Made by a program: the position numbers and the translations under genes | Shown here: piece after piece, positions 39,019 to 46,646 of the stretch | Layout: each line of letters begins with the position of its first letter | How positions within the stretch are numbered: position 1 is the stretch's first letter | Source: Micromonospora sp. MA102 | GTDB taxonomy: Bacteria > Actinomycetota > Actinomycetes > Mycobacteriales > Micromonosporaceae | Direction of reading: 5' to 3' | Length of the DNA: 64,000 nt | NCBI RefSeq assembly: GCF_025460765.1 | Contig: NZ_JAMWEG010000023.1 | Coordinates: forward strand, 1 to 64,000 | Notes under the pieces: model-generated | The model's database searches: none | The model's input: the letters and a program-made list of their open reading frames with translations, nothing else | Told to the model about the DNA's origin: nothing

Positions 39019-39426
39019 ATGCGTTCCGCCCAGCAGATCCTCGCCGACTCCGCCGTGATCGCCGTCGTGGGCGCGTCCCGCGACCCGAGCAAGGCCGCGC
39101 ACCGCGTGCCGCTGGAGATGCAGCGGCACGGTTGGCGGATCATCCCGGTGAACCCGACCGTGGACGAGCTGTTCGGCGAGAAGGCGTACCCGTCGCTGGC
39201 CGACATCCCGCACCCGGTCGACCTGGTCGACGTGTTCCGCCCGGCCCGTGACGCCGTCGAGGTGGTCCGGCAGGCCGTGGCGATCGGCGCGCCGGCGGTC
39301 TGGTTGCAGCTCGGGATCTTCTCGGCCGAGGCGCGGCGGATCGCCGAGGAGGCGGGGATCGACTACGTCGAGGACCGCTGCCTCATCATCGAGCGGGCCG
39401 CCGGGGGCCTGTCGCGGCGCGGCTAG
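39019..39426 (+). CDS. CoA-binding protein (YccU-like)
   Basis: 135 residues in a Rossmann-like CoA-binding fold: AVIAVVGASRDPSKAAHRVP, then WRIIPVNPTVDELFGEKAY, VDLVDVFRPA and WLQLGIFSAEARRIAEEAGIDYVEDRCLIIE. This is the complete small YccU/succinyl-CoA-synthetase-alpha N-domain family. The ligand is CoA or acyl-CoA; its role is unclear. The 3' end overlaps the convergent TetR gene by 41 bp. Confidence 0.88.
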   Translation: MRSAQQILADSAVIAVVGASRDPSKAAHRVPLEMQRHGWRIIPVNPTVDELFGEKAYPSLADIPHPVDLVDVFRPARDAVEVVRQAVAIGAPAVWLQLGIFSAEARRIAEEAGIDYVEDRCLIIERAAGGLSRRG

Positions 39427-40039
39427 CGTCGGCCCCGGTCGGGGGACGATCAGCCTCGGGGCCGAAGAGCAGGTCGAGCTGGGTGTCGAGGGCGGCCAGC
39501 GCGGTCTCCGGCGGGTAGTGCCCGCCGAGCAGGTAGATGCCGAGGCCCTCCAGCACGGCGAGCAACCCGACCGCGGCCCGCTCCGGGTCCACCCCGGGGT
39601 GGGCTCCGGCCCGGATCTGGCCGGCGACGAACCCGAGCAGCGCGGCCGTCTCGTCGTGCAGCGCGGCGGCGACGGCGGGGCGTACGGCGGTGTAGGCCAG
39701 GAACGCGAGCGCGACCCGGCCGTCGGCGCGGCGCTCCTCGTCGAGGGGCAGCAGCTCGGCCAGCATGGTCCGCAGCAGGGTCCGGGGTGCCGGCGTCGCG
39801 CCGAGCGCCCCGATCGCCCGGGTCACCCGGCTCTCGTTGCGTTCCCGGACCACGGCGAGCGCGAAGGTCATCATCTCGTCCCGGGTGCGGAAGTAGTGCT
39901 GCACCATCCCGGCGCTGACCCCGGCCGCGGCGGCCACGTGCCGGAGGCTGACCGCCTCCAGACCCTGCTCGGCCGCGACCCGCATCAGCGCGTCCGCGAT
40001 CAGCGCCCGGCGCTCCCGGTGGTCGACCCGCTTCGGCAT
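39386..40039 (-). CDS. TetR family transcriptional regulator
   Basis: 217 residues. N-terminal HTH: RRALIADALMRVAAEQGLEAVSLRHVAAAAGVSAGMVQHYFRTRDEM, a BetI-like TetR. The C-terminal ligand domain is variable, ending in a Pro/Arg-rich tail that overlaps the CoA-binding gene. It is divergent from the membrane protein gene; a CAAT-palindrome and a promoter fill the 89-bp gap. It most likely represses itself and that gene. Confidence 0.9.
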   Translation of the reverse strand: MPKRVDHRERRALIADALMRVAAEQGLEAVSLRHVAAAAGVSAGMVQHYFRTRDEMMTFALAVVRERNESRVTRAIGALGATPAPRTLLRTMLAELLPLDEERRADGRVALAFLAYTAVRPAVAAALHDETAALLGFVAGQIRAGAHPGVDPERAAVGLLAVLEGLGIYLLGGHYPPETALAALDTQLDLLFGPEADRPPTGADASRAATGPRRPAR

Positions 40040-40054
40040 TCCCCCATGCTTTCA

Positions 40055-40106
40055 CAATACGATCGCATTGACACGTCGCCCGCGAGCGTTTACGTTGCAA
40101 CTGCAA
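40055..40106 (+). promoter_or_regulatory. Divergent promoter with two operator palindromes
   Basis: CAATACGATCGCATTG (40055-40070, near-palindrome) overlaps a -35 TTGACA (40068-40073). With 17-bp spacing this is followed by -10 TACGTT (40091-40096). A second palindrome TTGCA-AC-TGCAA lies at 40095-40106. The layout fits TetR repression of the plus-strand gene that starts at 40129. Confidence 0.7.
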
Positions 40107-40128
40107 TGCAAAAGGAAGGTGGCGGGGG

Positions 40129-40812
40129 ATGGCACAGATCGACGTGGTCCGGCTGGCCCGCCGGGCGGTCGCGTACGAGTGGGGCATGTGGCGCAGCCTG
40201 GCCCGGTGGGTCCTGCGGCGGCCCCACCCGGTGGCGCCGGGCGGGGAGACGTTCGCCTACGCCGGCGTGGTGCAGCCGATCCTCGGCGTGTTCATCGCGC
40301 TGTCGGCCCTCGAGATCCCGGTCCTCGACCTGATCCTCCGCCACACCGTCGGCTGGCCGACGGTCCGGCACGCGTTCATCGTGCTCGGCGTCTGGGGCGT
40401 GCTGTGGATGGTCGGCCTGCTCGCCAGCCTCCGGATCCACCCGCACGTCGTCGACGACACCGGCCTGCGGATCCGCAACGGCATCTCCCTCGACGTGCTG
40501 ATCCCGTGGGCCGCCGTCGCCCGGATGGAGGCGCGCTACCGGTCGCTGCCGTCCAGCCGCGCGGTGCAGTACGACCCGGACGACCCGGCGGTGCTGAACC
40601 TCGGCGTCGGCAGCCAGACCGCGATCGACGTGGTGCTGCGGGAGCCGCTGTCGGTGCGCCTGCCGAAGGGACCGAGCGAGCCGGTCCGGGAGATCCGGCT
40701 GTACGCCGACGACCCGAAGGCCCTGGTGGCCCGTGCCCGCCGGCACCTCCTCCCGACGGGCGCGGCGGCGGGCGACTCCCCCGGGAGCCCGGGCTCGCAA
40801 CTCCGGCGTTGA
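40129..40812 (+). CDS. Two-helix membrane protein with cytoplasmic PH-like domain
   Basis: 227 residues: two membrane helices (YAGVVQPILGVFIALSALEIPVLDLIL and FIVLGVWGVLWMVGLLASL) followed by a soluble domain starting IHPHVVDDTGLRIRNGISLDVLIPWAAVA, a strand pattern like bacterial PH domains. Function unknown. ATG 40129 is preceded by AAGGAAGGTGG. It is likely controlled by the divergent TetR regulator through the palindromes upstream. Confidence 0.75.
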   Translation: MAQIDVVRLARRAVAYEWGMWRSLARWVLRRPHPVAPGGETFAYAGVVQPILGVFIALSALEIPVLDLILRHTVGWPTVRHAFIVLGVWGVLWMVGLLASLRIHPHVVDDTGLRIRNGISLDVLIPWAAVARMEARYRSLPSSRAVQYDPDDPAVLNLGVGSQTAIDVVLREPLSVRLPKGPSEPVREIRLYADDPKALVARARRHLLPTGAAAGDSPGSPGSQLRR

Positions 40813-40816
40813 GCGC

Positions 40817-40852
40817 GGCCCCTTCCGCTACGCCAGGCGTCCGGAAGGGGCC
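40817..40852. terminator. Bidirectional terminator between convergent genes
   Basis: GGCCCCTTCCG (40817-40827) / CGGAAGGGGCC (40842-40852), whose loop contains a further ACGCC/GGCGT stem. It lies between the ends of the membrane protein gene and the acyl-CoA dehydrogenase gene. Confidence 0.8.
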
Positions 40853-40865
40853 CCTCAGCACCGGC

Positions 40866-42062
40866 TCAGAGCTTGTACTCCTTGAGCAGGCCGCGGGAGA
40901 TGATCGTCTTCTGGATCTCCGAGGTGCCCTCGCCGATCAGCAGGAAGGGCGCTTCCCGCATGAGCCGCTCGATCTCGTACTCCTTGGAGTAGCCGTAGCC
41001 GCCGTGGATGCGGAACGCCTCCTGGACGACCTCGGCGCAGTACTCCGAGGCGAGCAGCTTGGCCATCCCGGCCTCGACGTCGTTGCGCTGGCCGGCGTCC
41101 TTGAGCCGGGCCGCGTTGACCATGAGGGCGTGGGCGGCCTCGATCTTCGTGCCCATCTCGGCGAGCTTGAACGCGACGGCCTGGTGCCTGGCCAGGGGCT
41201 GGCCGAAGGTGCGGCGCTGTTGGGCGTACGCGACGGCCAGCTCGAACGCGCGGATCGAGATGCCGCAGGCGCGGGCCGCCACGTTGACCCGGCCGACCTC
41301 GATGCCGTCCATCATCTGGTAGAAGCCGCGGCCGACCTTCTCCTCGCCGCCGAGCACCGCCGAGGCGGGAACGGTGACGCCGTCGAGCACCATCTCGGTG
41401 GTCTCGACGCCCTTGTAGCCCATCTTGTCGATCTTGCCGGGGATGGTCAGGCCGGGGGCGGTCTCGCCGAAGCCGGGCTCCTTCTCCAGCAGGAAGGTGC
41501 TCATGTTGCCGTAGACCGAGTCGGCCCCGGTGTCGGTCTTGACCAGGGTGGCGACCACCGAGGAGTAGGCGCCGTTGGTCAGCCACATCTTCTGGCCGTT
41601 GAGCACGTAGTTGTCGCCGTCGCGGACCGCCTTCGACTTGATCGCCGAGACGTCGGAGCCGCACTCGGGCTCCGACATCGAGAAGGCGCCGCGCACCTCG
41701 CCGGTGGCCATCCGGGGCAGCAGCCGGGCCTTCTGGTCGGCCGAGCCGTGCTGCGAGATCAGGTACGCCACGATGAAGTGGGTGTTGACGATGCCGGAGA
41801 TCGACATCCAGCCCCGGGACAGCTCCTCGACCACGAGGGCGTAGGTCAGCAGGGACTCGCCGAGACCCCCGTACTCCTCGTCGATGGTCAGGCCGAACAG
41901 CCCCATCTCGCGCATCCCGTCGAGGATGTCGGTGGGGTACTCGTCGGCGTGCTCCAGCCGCTGGGCGTGCGGGATGATCTCCTTGTCGGCGAACTCCCGG
42001 ACGGTTTCCAGGATCGACCGCTGCACGTCGGTCAGGCCGGGCGTCTGGGCGAGTCGGGCCAT
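40866..42062 (-). CDS. Acyl-CoA dehydrogenase (methylsuccinyl-CoA-pathway type)
   Basis: 398 residues with all family landmarks: an N-terminal helix domain, the FAD-binding AFSMSEPECGSDVSAIKSKA, WLTNGAYSSVVA, and the C-terminal IHGGYGYSKEYEIERLMREAP with IGEGTSEIQKTII, which holds the catalytic Glu of the Y/G-E-G-T motif. The start MARLAQTPGLTDVQ matches the acyl-CoA dehydrogenase I recall from the Streptomyces ccr/ethylmalonyl-CoA cluster, suggesting a methylsuccinyl-CoA or related short branched substrate. This is inference. A palindrome precedes the gene. Confidence 0.9.
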   Translation of the reverse strand: MARLAQTPGLTDVQRSILETVREFADKEIIPHAQRLEHADEYPTDILDGMREMGLFGLTIDEEYGGLGESLLTYALVVEELSRGWMSISGIVNTHFIVAYLISQHGSADQKARLLPRMATGEVRGAFSMSEPECGSDVSAIKSKAVRDGDNYVLNGQKMWLTNGAYSSVVATLVKTDTGADSVYGNMSTFLLEKEPGFGETAPGLTIPGKIDKMGYKGVETTEMVLDGVTVPASAVLGGEEKVGRGFYQMMDGIEVGRVNVAARACGISIRAFELAVAYAQQRRTFGQPLARHQAVAFKLAEMGTKIEAAHALMVNAARLKDAGQRNDVEAGMAKLLASEYCAEVVQEAFRIHGGYGYSKEYEIERLMREAPFLLIGEGTSEIQKTIISRGLLKEYKL

Positions 42063-42086
42063 CTCAGCCTCCGGGGGATCGGCGCA

Positions 42087-42116
42087 TTACTCGTGGGTAA
42101 CTGAACGCTGGGTCAG
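42087..42116 (-). promoter_or_regulatory. Palindromes upstream of the acyl-CoA dehydrogenase
   Basis: TTAC-TCGTGG-GTAA (42087-42100) followed immediately by CTGA-N8-TCAG (42101-42116), 25-54 bp before the start codon. The first resembles operators of TetR-type regulators of fatty-acid and acyl-CoA genes in actinobacteria; which protein binds is unknown. Confidence 0.45.
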
Positions 42117-42243
42117 TATCGGCCCCGGGACCGGCGGAGCCAAGGTGACCAGTCCACACAACCGCTGTGAAAAGGTTCACCGCTGCGGGTAGCGTCCGCA
42201 AGAGAGAAGGCCGTCGACCTGCGACGAAGGGGCGAGGAGGGAC

Positions 42244-42678
42244 GTGAGCCAACCACCCGGTGAGCCCGACCAGCCACCGTCGCCGTACGAGCCGCCGGCC
42301 TACGGCCAGCCGTACGGGGACCCGCAGCAGCAGCCGCACTGGGGGCACCAGCCGCCCGGTGGCGGCCAGCCGCCCTACGCCCCGCAACCCCCGTACGGCC
42401 AGTACGGGCCGCCCGGCCCCGGCCCACAGCCGCGCGGCGGCGGACCGAACGTGCTCGCCATCCTGTCGCTGGTCTTCGCCTTCGTCTTCGCCCCGGCCGG
42501 CATCGTCTGCGGCCACCTGGCCAAGCGGCAGATCCGGCGGACCGGCGAGGAGGGCGACCAGCTCGCCACCTGGGGGCTGATCCTCAGCTACATCTTCACC
42601 GCGATCGGCCTGCTGGTCTGCTGCGGCTGGATCGGCCTGGCCATCTGGGCCAACTCGGACAACGGCAACTCCTACTGA
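42244..42678 (+). CDS. DUF4190 membrane protein, copy 1
   Basis: 144 residues: a Pro/Tyr/Gln-rich N-terminus (PPYGQYGPPGPGPQP), then the DUF4190 domain with two membrane helices (VLAILSLVFAFVFAPAGIVCGHLA and LILSYIFTAIGLLVCCGWIGLAIW) and the linker KRQIRRTGEEGDQLATWG. The family is of unknown function and common in actinobacteria. The second copy lies 1 kb downstream, on the other side of an SDR gene. Confidence 0.87.
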   Translation: MSQPPGEPDQPPSPYEPPAYGQPYGDPQQQPHWGHQPPGGGQPPYAPQPPYGQYGPPGPGPQPRGGGPNVLAILSLVFAFVFAPAGIVCGHLAKRQIRRTGEEGDQLATWGLILSYIFTAIGLLVCCGWIGLAIWANSDNGNSY

Positions 42679-42698
42679 CCCTCGGCACCCGCTGACGG

Positions 42699-43454
42699 TC
42701 AGCGGAACTCGGCCTCCCGGACGCTGTTGCCGCCGTCGACCACCAGCATCTGCCCGGTGATGTAGGAGGCCGCCGGCGAGCAGAGGAAGGCGATGGCCGC
42801 GGCCACCTCGTCCGGCGTGCCGGGGCGGCCGACCGGGGTGCCGAGGCCCTGCTTGATCTCGACCATGGTGGACGCCGCGGTGTGGATGATGCCCGGCGCC
42901 ACCGCGTTCACGGTCACCCCGTCGGCGATCATCTCCATGGCCAGCGCCCGGGTCAGCCCGACCACACCGGCCTTCGCCGCGGCGTAGGCGGCCTCGGTGG
43001 GCAGCGCGTTGACCGGCCCGGCGGTGGCCGCCAGGTTGACGATCCGCCCCCAGCCCCGCTCGGCCATCCCGCTGATGAACGCGCGGCTGCACAGGAACGC
43101 CGTGGTCAGGTTGCGGTCGATCTCGCCGCGCCACTCGTCGTAGGTCAGCTGGGCCACCGGCCGCAGCACCTCCGGGCTGGCCCGGCTCGCCAGGCCGGCA
43201 TTGTTGACCAGCACCTCGACGTCGCCGAGCTGCTCGGCCACCGCGTCGGCGAGCGCGCCCACCTCGGACTCGTCGGTGAGGTCCGCGACGAAGCCGGTGA
43301 CGCCCAGCTCGCCGGCCCGGTCGTGGATCCGCCGGGTGGTGGAGACGATCGCCACCCGGGCGCCCAGGTCGGCGAGGCGGCGCGCCGTCGCGTACCCGAT
43401 GCCGTCCGGACTGCCCGCGCCGGTGACCAGCGCGACACGGCCGTCCAGGCGCAT
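42699..43454 (-). CDS. Short-chain dehydrogenase/reductase (FabG-like)
   Basis: 251 residues. The Rossmann motif LVTGAGSPDGIGYATAR has an insertion relative to TGxxxGIG. NNAG and the catalytic Y-x-x-x-K (AAYAAAKAG) with an upstream Ser/Thr follow, and the C-terminal PAASYITGQMLVVDGGN motif is typical of FabG-like SDRs. It probably reduces a 3-oxo or similar substrate with NAD(P)H. ATG 43454 is chosen as it follows GGAGGAG and begins the fold; the longer upstream frame is Arg/Pro-rich and not conserved. Confidence 0.88.
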   Translation of the reverse strand: MRLDGRVALVTGAGSPDGIGYATARRLADLGARVAIVSTTRRIHDRAGELGVTGFVADLTDESEVGALADAVAEQLGDVEVLVNNAGLASRASPEVLRPVAQLTYDEWRGEIDRNLTTAFLCSRAFISGMAERGWGRIVNLAATAGPVNALPTEAAYAAAKAGVVGLTRALAMEMIADGVTVNAVAPGIIHTAASTMVEIKQGLGTPVGRPGTPDEVAAAIAFLCSPAASYITGQMLVVDGGNSVREAEFR

Positions 43455-43703
43455 GGTGGCCGGCTCCTCCAGCGGTGCCGGCTGGTCCTGGTCGGCGGAG
43501 CCCGCCGGTGCGCCGCCGCGGGGCCGGCGCACCAGGCCCGGCCGGCTGACGTCCCGTCGAGACCGACCACCGCGCGCGTCAAGTGCCATGCCGCGATCCT
43601 GCCCGCTGTGGACGTTCCGGGCAACGCGGCACCCGGAAAGGGGTCCCTGCGACTTGCCCGCCGGTGGCTACCCTGACCGCACCACGTCCATGGAGATGAT
43701 CTG

Positions 43704-44267
43704 ATGACCTATTCCCCACCGCCCGGTGGTTGGCACGACCCGTCGGCGGCCGGGCCACAGTCGAGTCCTCCGGTCGACCCGACGCTGCCGATGGCCGGCA
43801 ACCCCATCCCGACCCAGCCGACCTCGGCGGACCCGTACGCGCCCGCCGACCCCTACGCCGTCGCGAAGTCCCCCGATCCGTACGCCGCGCCCGGCTACCC
43901 GCCGCCCGGCAACCCGTACGCCGCGCCCGGCTACCCGCCGGCCGGCGACCCCTACGCCGTGGCCGGCTACCCGCCGGCGGCGTACCCCGGCTACGCGCCC
44001 CCGTCCAGCAAGACGAACACCCTGGCCATCGTGGCGCTGGTGCTCTCGCTGGTCGGCTTCACCTCCTGCATCACCGCCCCGGTCGGCGCGATCATGGGCC
44101 ACGTCGCCCGGAAGCAGATCCGGCAGACCGGCGAGCAGGGCGAGGGCATGGCGAAGGCCGCCATCATCGTGGGCTGGATCCTCACCGCCCTGCTGGTACT
44201 GCTGATCATCTTCTACGTCGTGATGATCGTCATTGCCATCAACTCGGACAGCTCCAGCAGCTACTGA
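43704..44267 (+). CDS. DUF4190 membrane protein, copy 2
   Basis: 187 residues, a paralogue of the protein 1 kb upstream. Its N-terminus carries tandem Pro/Tyr units (PGYPPPGNPYAA, PGYPPAGDPYAV). The DUF4190 core is KTNTLAIVALVLSLVGFTSCITAPVGAIMGHVARKQIRQTGEQGE, with two membrane helices. ATG 43704 has GGAGAT six bases upstream. It ends at a strong bidirectional terminator. Function unknown. Confidence 0.87.
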   Translation: MTYSPPPGGWHDPSAAGPQSSPPVDPTLPMAGNPIPTQPTSADPYAPADPYAVAKSPDPYAAPGYPPPGNPYAAPGYPPAGDPYAVAGYPPAAYPGYAPPSSKTNTLAIVALVLSLVGFTSCITAPVGAIMGHVARKQIRQTGEQGEGMAKAAIIVGWILTALLVLLIIFYVVMIVIAINSDSSSSY

Positions 44268-44271
44268 CGCG

Positions 44272-44305
44272 GACGGGCCGCCCCGGTCGGCCGGGGCGGC
44301 CCGTC
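44272..44305. terminator. Bidirectional hairpin terminator
   Basis: GACGGGCCGCCCCGG (44272-44286), loop TCGG, and the perfect complement (44291-44305). It serves the DUF4190 gene and the convergent CitE-like gene. Confidence 0.9.
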
Positions 44306-44323
44306 GCGGTCAACGGCTCGCGG

Positions 44324-45280
44324 TCACTCCACGGGCGGGGTGAACGACGAGGTGCGGCTCACGCCGGCGGCCCGGCCCTTGGCGGCGACGACCAGCGCCA
44401 TCTTGCGGGACGCCTCGTCGATCATCTCGTCGCCGAGCATCACGGCGCCGAGCTTCCCGCCCGCCTCCGAGGTGTACCAGTCGTACGCGTCGAGGATCAG
44501 CTCGGCGTGGTCGTAGTCGGCCTGGGCCGGGGAGTAGACCTCGTTGGCCGCGTCGATCTGGCCGGGGTGCAGCACCCACTTGCCGTCGAAGCCCAGCGCG
44601 GCCGAGCGCTTCGCCACCTCGCGGAACGCGTCGGTGTCCCGGATCTGCAGGAACGGGCCGTCGATGGCCTGCTTGTCGTGCATCCGGGCGGCCATCAGGA
44701 TCCGCATGAGGATGTAGTGGTAGGGGTCGCCCGGGTAGTCCGGGATCAGCGCACCGACCACCAGCGACTTCATGTTGATCGAGGCCATGAAGTCGGCCGG
44801 GCCGAAGATGATCGTCTCGACCCGGGGCGAGGCGGCCGCGATCGCGTCGACGTTGACCAGGCCGGCCGCGTTCTCGATCTGCGCCTCGATGCCGATCCGG
44901 CCGACCTCCAGGCCGAGCGTCTTCTCGATCTGGGTGAGCAGCAGGTCCAGCCAGTGCACCTGCTCGGCGTTCTGCACCTTCGGCAGCATGATGCAGTCCA
45001 GGTTGGCCCCGGCGCCCTCGACCACCTCGATGACGTCCCGGTAGGTCCACGCCGTGGTCAGGTCGTTCACCCGGACCACCCGGGTCTTGCCGGCCCAGTC
45101 GCCCTCGTTCAGCGCGGCGACGATGTTCTTCCGGGCGTCCGGCTTGGCCAGCGGCGCGACCGCGTCCTCCAGGTCGAGGAAGACCTGGTCGGCGGGGAGG
45201 CCCTGGGCCTTGCCGAGCATCTTGACGCTGGAGCCGGGTACCGCCAGGCAGGACCGGCGGGGGCGACCGACTGCGGCCAT
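44324..45280 (-). CDS. CitE/HpcH-family lyase (malyl/methylmalyl-CoA lyase-like)
   Basis: 318 residues in a TIM barrel: RRSCLAVPGSSVKMLGKAQG, VFLDLEDAVAPLAKP (metal-binding Glu/Asp), RVNDL, the central IGIEAQIENAAGLVNVDAIA with the conserved Glu, and IIFGPADFMASI. The subtype resembles the lyase in the Streptomyces ethylmalonyl-CoA cluster, cleaving beta-methylmalyl-CoA to glyoxylate and propionyl-CoA. ATG 45280 follows GGAAGGAG. It is alone in its transcription unit. Substrate is inferred. Confidence 0.87.
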   Translation of the reverse strand: MAAVGRPRRSCLAVPGSSVKMLGKAQGLPADQVFLDLEDAVAPLAKPDARKNIVAALNEGDWAGKTRVVRVNDLTTAWTYRDVIEVVEGAGANLDCIMLPKVQNAEQVHWLDLLLTQIEKTLGLEVGRIGIEAQIENAAGLVNVDAIAAASPRVETIIFGPADFMASINMKSLVVGALIPDYPGDPYHYILMRILMAARMHDKQAIDGPFLQIRDTDAFREVAKRSAALGFDGKWVLHPGQIDAANEVYSPAQADYDHAELILDAYDWYTSEAGGKLGAVMLGDEMIDEASRKMALVVAAKGRAAGVSRTSSFTPPVE

Positions 45281-45386
45281 GGGTGCGCTCCTTCCAGCGT
45301 CCGCGGGCACGCCGACGCCACCAGGTGGAAGACGAGAAACTTAACGATCCCAAAGGGGCGTTGTGACGCCACGGTAACCTCGTGCC

Positions 45387-46232
45387 GTGACCGGGGTGAA
45401 TGGACCTGTGGAAGATCTCACTGAGCGTCGGACCGTGGTGGTGACCGGCGCCAGCTCGGGCATCGGCCTCGCCGCCGCGGTCGACCTGGCGCGACGCGGC
45501 GACCGCGTGGTACTTGTCGGCCGGGATCCGGCCCGGCTGCGCGCCGCCGGTGAACGGCTCCGGGAGTGCTGCGGCGAGCAACCCGAGCTGTTCCGCGCCG
45601 ACTTCGCCGTGCTGGACGACGTACGCGGGCTCGCCGAGCGGCTGCGCGCCGCGTACGACCGGATCGACGTGCTGGCCAACAACGCCGGGGCGATCGTGCT
45701 CCAGCCGGTCACCACGGTCGACGGCTTCGAGCTGAGCATGCAGGCCAACCACCTGGCGCCCTTCCTGCTCAGCAACCTGTTGCGGGACCGGGTCGGCCGG
45801 ATGGTGGTGACCGCCTCGGGCGCGCACCGCAGCGGTGTGCTCGACCCCGACGATCTCAACGCCGCGCTGCGCCGCTACCGGCCCATGCGCGCGTACGGGA
45901 CCAGCAAGCAGGCGAACATCCTGTTCGCCGCCGAGGCGGCCCGGCGCTGGCCGGAGATGCCGGCGCACTCGTTCCACCCGGGCGTCGTGCGGACCCGGTT
46001 CGGCAACGAGAGCCGGCTGGTCGCCCTCGGCATGCGGCTGCTGCCGTTCCGCAGCCCGGAGCGGGGCGCGGAGACCCTGGTCTGGCTGGCCAACCAGGAG
46101 CCGGCCCGGCTGGTCGACGGCGGCTACTACGCCGACCGGCGGCTCCGCCGGCCACTGCCCAAGGCCAGCGATCCGGCCCTCGCCGCCCGGCTCTGGACGG
46201 CCAGCGCCAGGGCCGTCGGGATCGACGCCTGA
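45387..46232 (+). CDS. Short-chain dehydrogenase/reductase (retinol-dehydrogenase-like)
   Basis: 281 residues. It has the Rossmann motif TVVVTGASSGIGLAAAVDLARRGD, NNAG, a YGTSKQANILF catalytic region (Y-x-x-x-K) and a conserved FHPGVVRTRFG stretch, which together resemble the long SDR/RDH subgroup often called protochlorophyllide-reductase-like. The substrate is unknown. GTG 45387 is used; GTG 45408 is an alternative. The C-terminal ~50 residues extend beyond the core. Confidence 0.87.
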   Translation: MTGVNGPVEDLTERRTVVVTGASSGIGLAAAVDLARRGDRVVLVGRDPARLRAAGERLRECCGEQPELFRADFAVLDDVRGLAERLRAAYDRIDVLANNAGAIVLQPVTTVDGFELSMQANHLAPFLLSNLLRDRVGRMVVTASGAHRSGVLDPDDLNAALRRYRPMRAYGTSKQANILFAAEAARRWPEMPAHSFHPGVVRTRFGNESRLVALGMRLLPFRSPERGAETLVWLANQEPARLVDGGYYADRRLRRPLPKASDPALAARLWTASARAVGIDA

Positions 46233-46281
46233 TCCGTTTCCGGGCCGCCCGGGCTGGCCGGACGCTGCGATACTCCGCCGC

Positions 46282-46572
46282 ATGACCGAACCGACGGAAG
46301 TGCCCCTGCTGGTCGCCCTGGTCGACCTGAGCGCCGACCCCGAGGCCGGCCGCCGGTACGAGGACGCCGTGCTCGCCCTGCTCGGACGGCACGGCGGGCG
46401 GTTGGAGCGGCGGCTGCGCACGGGGGACGGGACGACCGAGGTGCACGTGATCCGGTTCGCCGCGCGGGCCGGCTATGAGGCCTTCATGGCGGACCCGGAG
46501 CGGCTGGCGCTGCGGGCCGCGCTGGGCGACAGCGCCCCCACCACCCGGGTCCTCGACGTCCACGACGTCTGA
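46282..46572 (+). CDS. DUF1330-like small protein
   Basis: 96 residues, a dimeric alpha-beta (ferredoxin-like) fold: VPLLVALVDLSADPEAGRRYEDAVL, HGGRLERRLRTGD, TEVHVIRFAARAGYEAFMADPE. This is the pattern of DUF1330/EthD-type small proteins. ATG 46282 lies 49 bp after the SDR stop. Function unknown. Confidence 0.72.
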   Translation: MTEPTEVPLLVALVDLSADPEAGRRYEDAVLALLGRHGGRLERRLRTGDGTTEVHVIRFAARAGYEAFMADPERLALRAALGDSAPTTRVLDVHDV

Positions 46573-46595
46573 CCTTCCCACTTCATCACGGCGGC

Positions 46596-46630
46596 CGGCC
46601 GAGGACAAGACTTGATCTTGGTCTCGGCCG
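46596..46630 (+). terminator. Hairpin between two plus-strand genes
   Basis: CGG-CCGAG-N2-CAAGA pairs with TCTTG-N2-CTCGG-CCG around a CTTGA loop (one mismatch, one G-U). It is 24 bp after the DUF1330-like stop. Confidence 0.55.
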
Positions 46631-46646
46631 CCAGCAGGGTCGAGGC

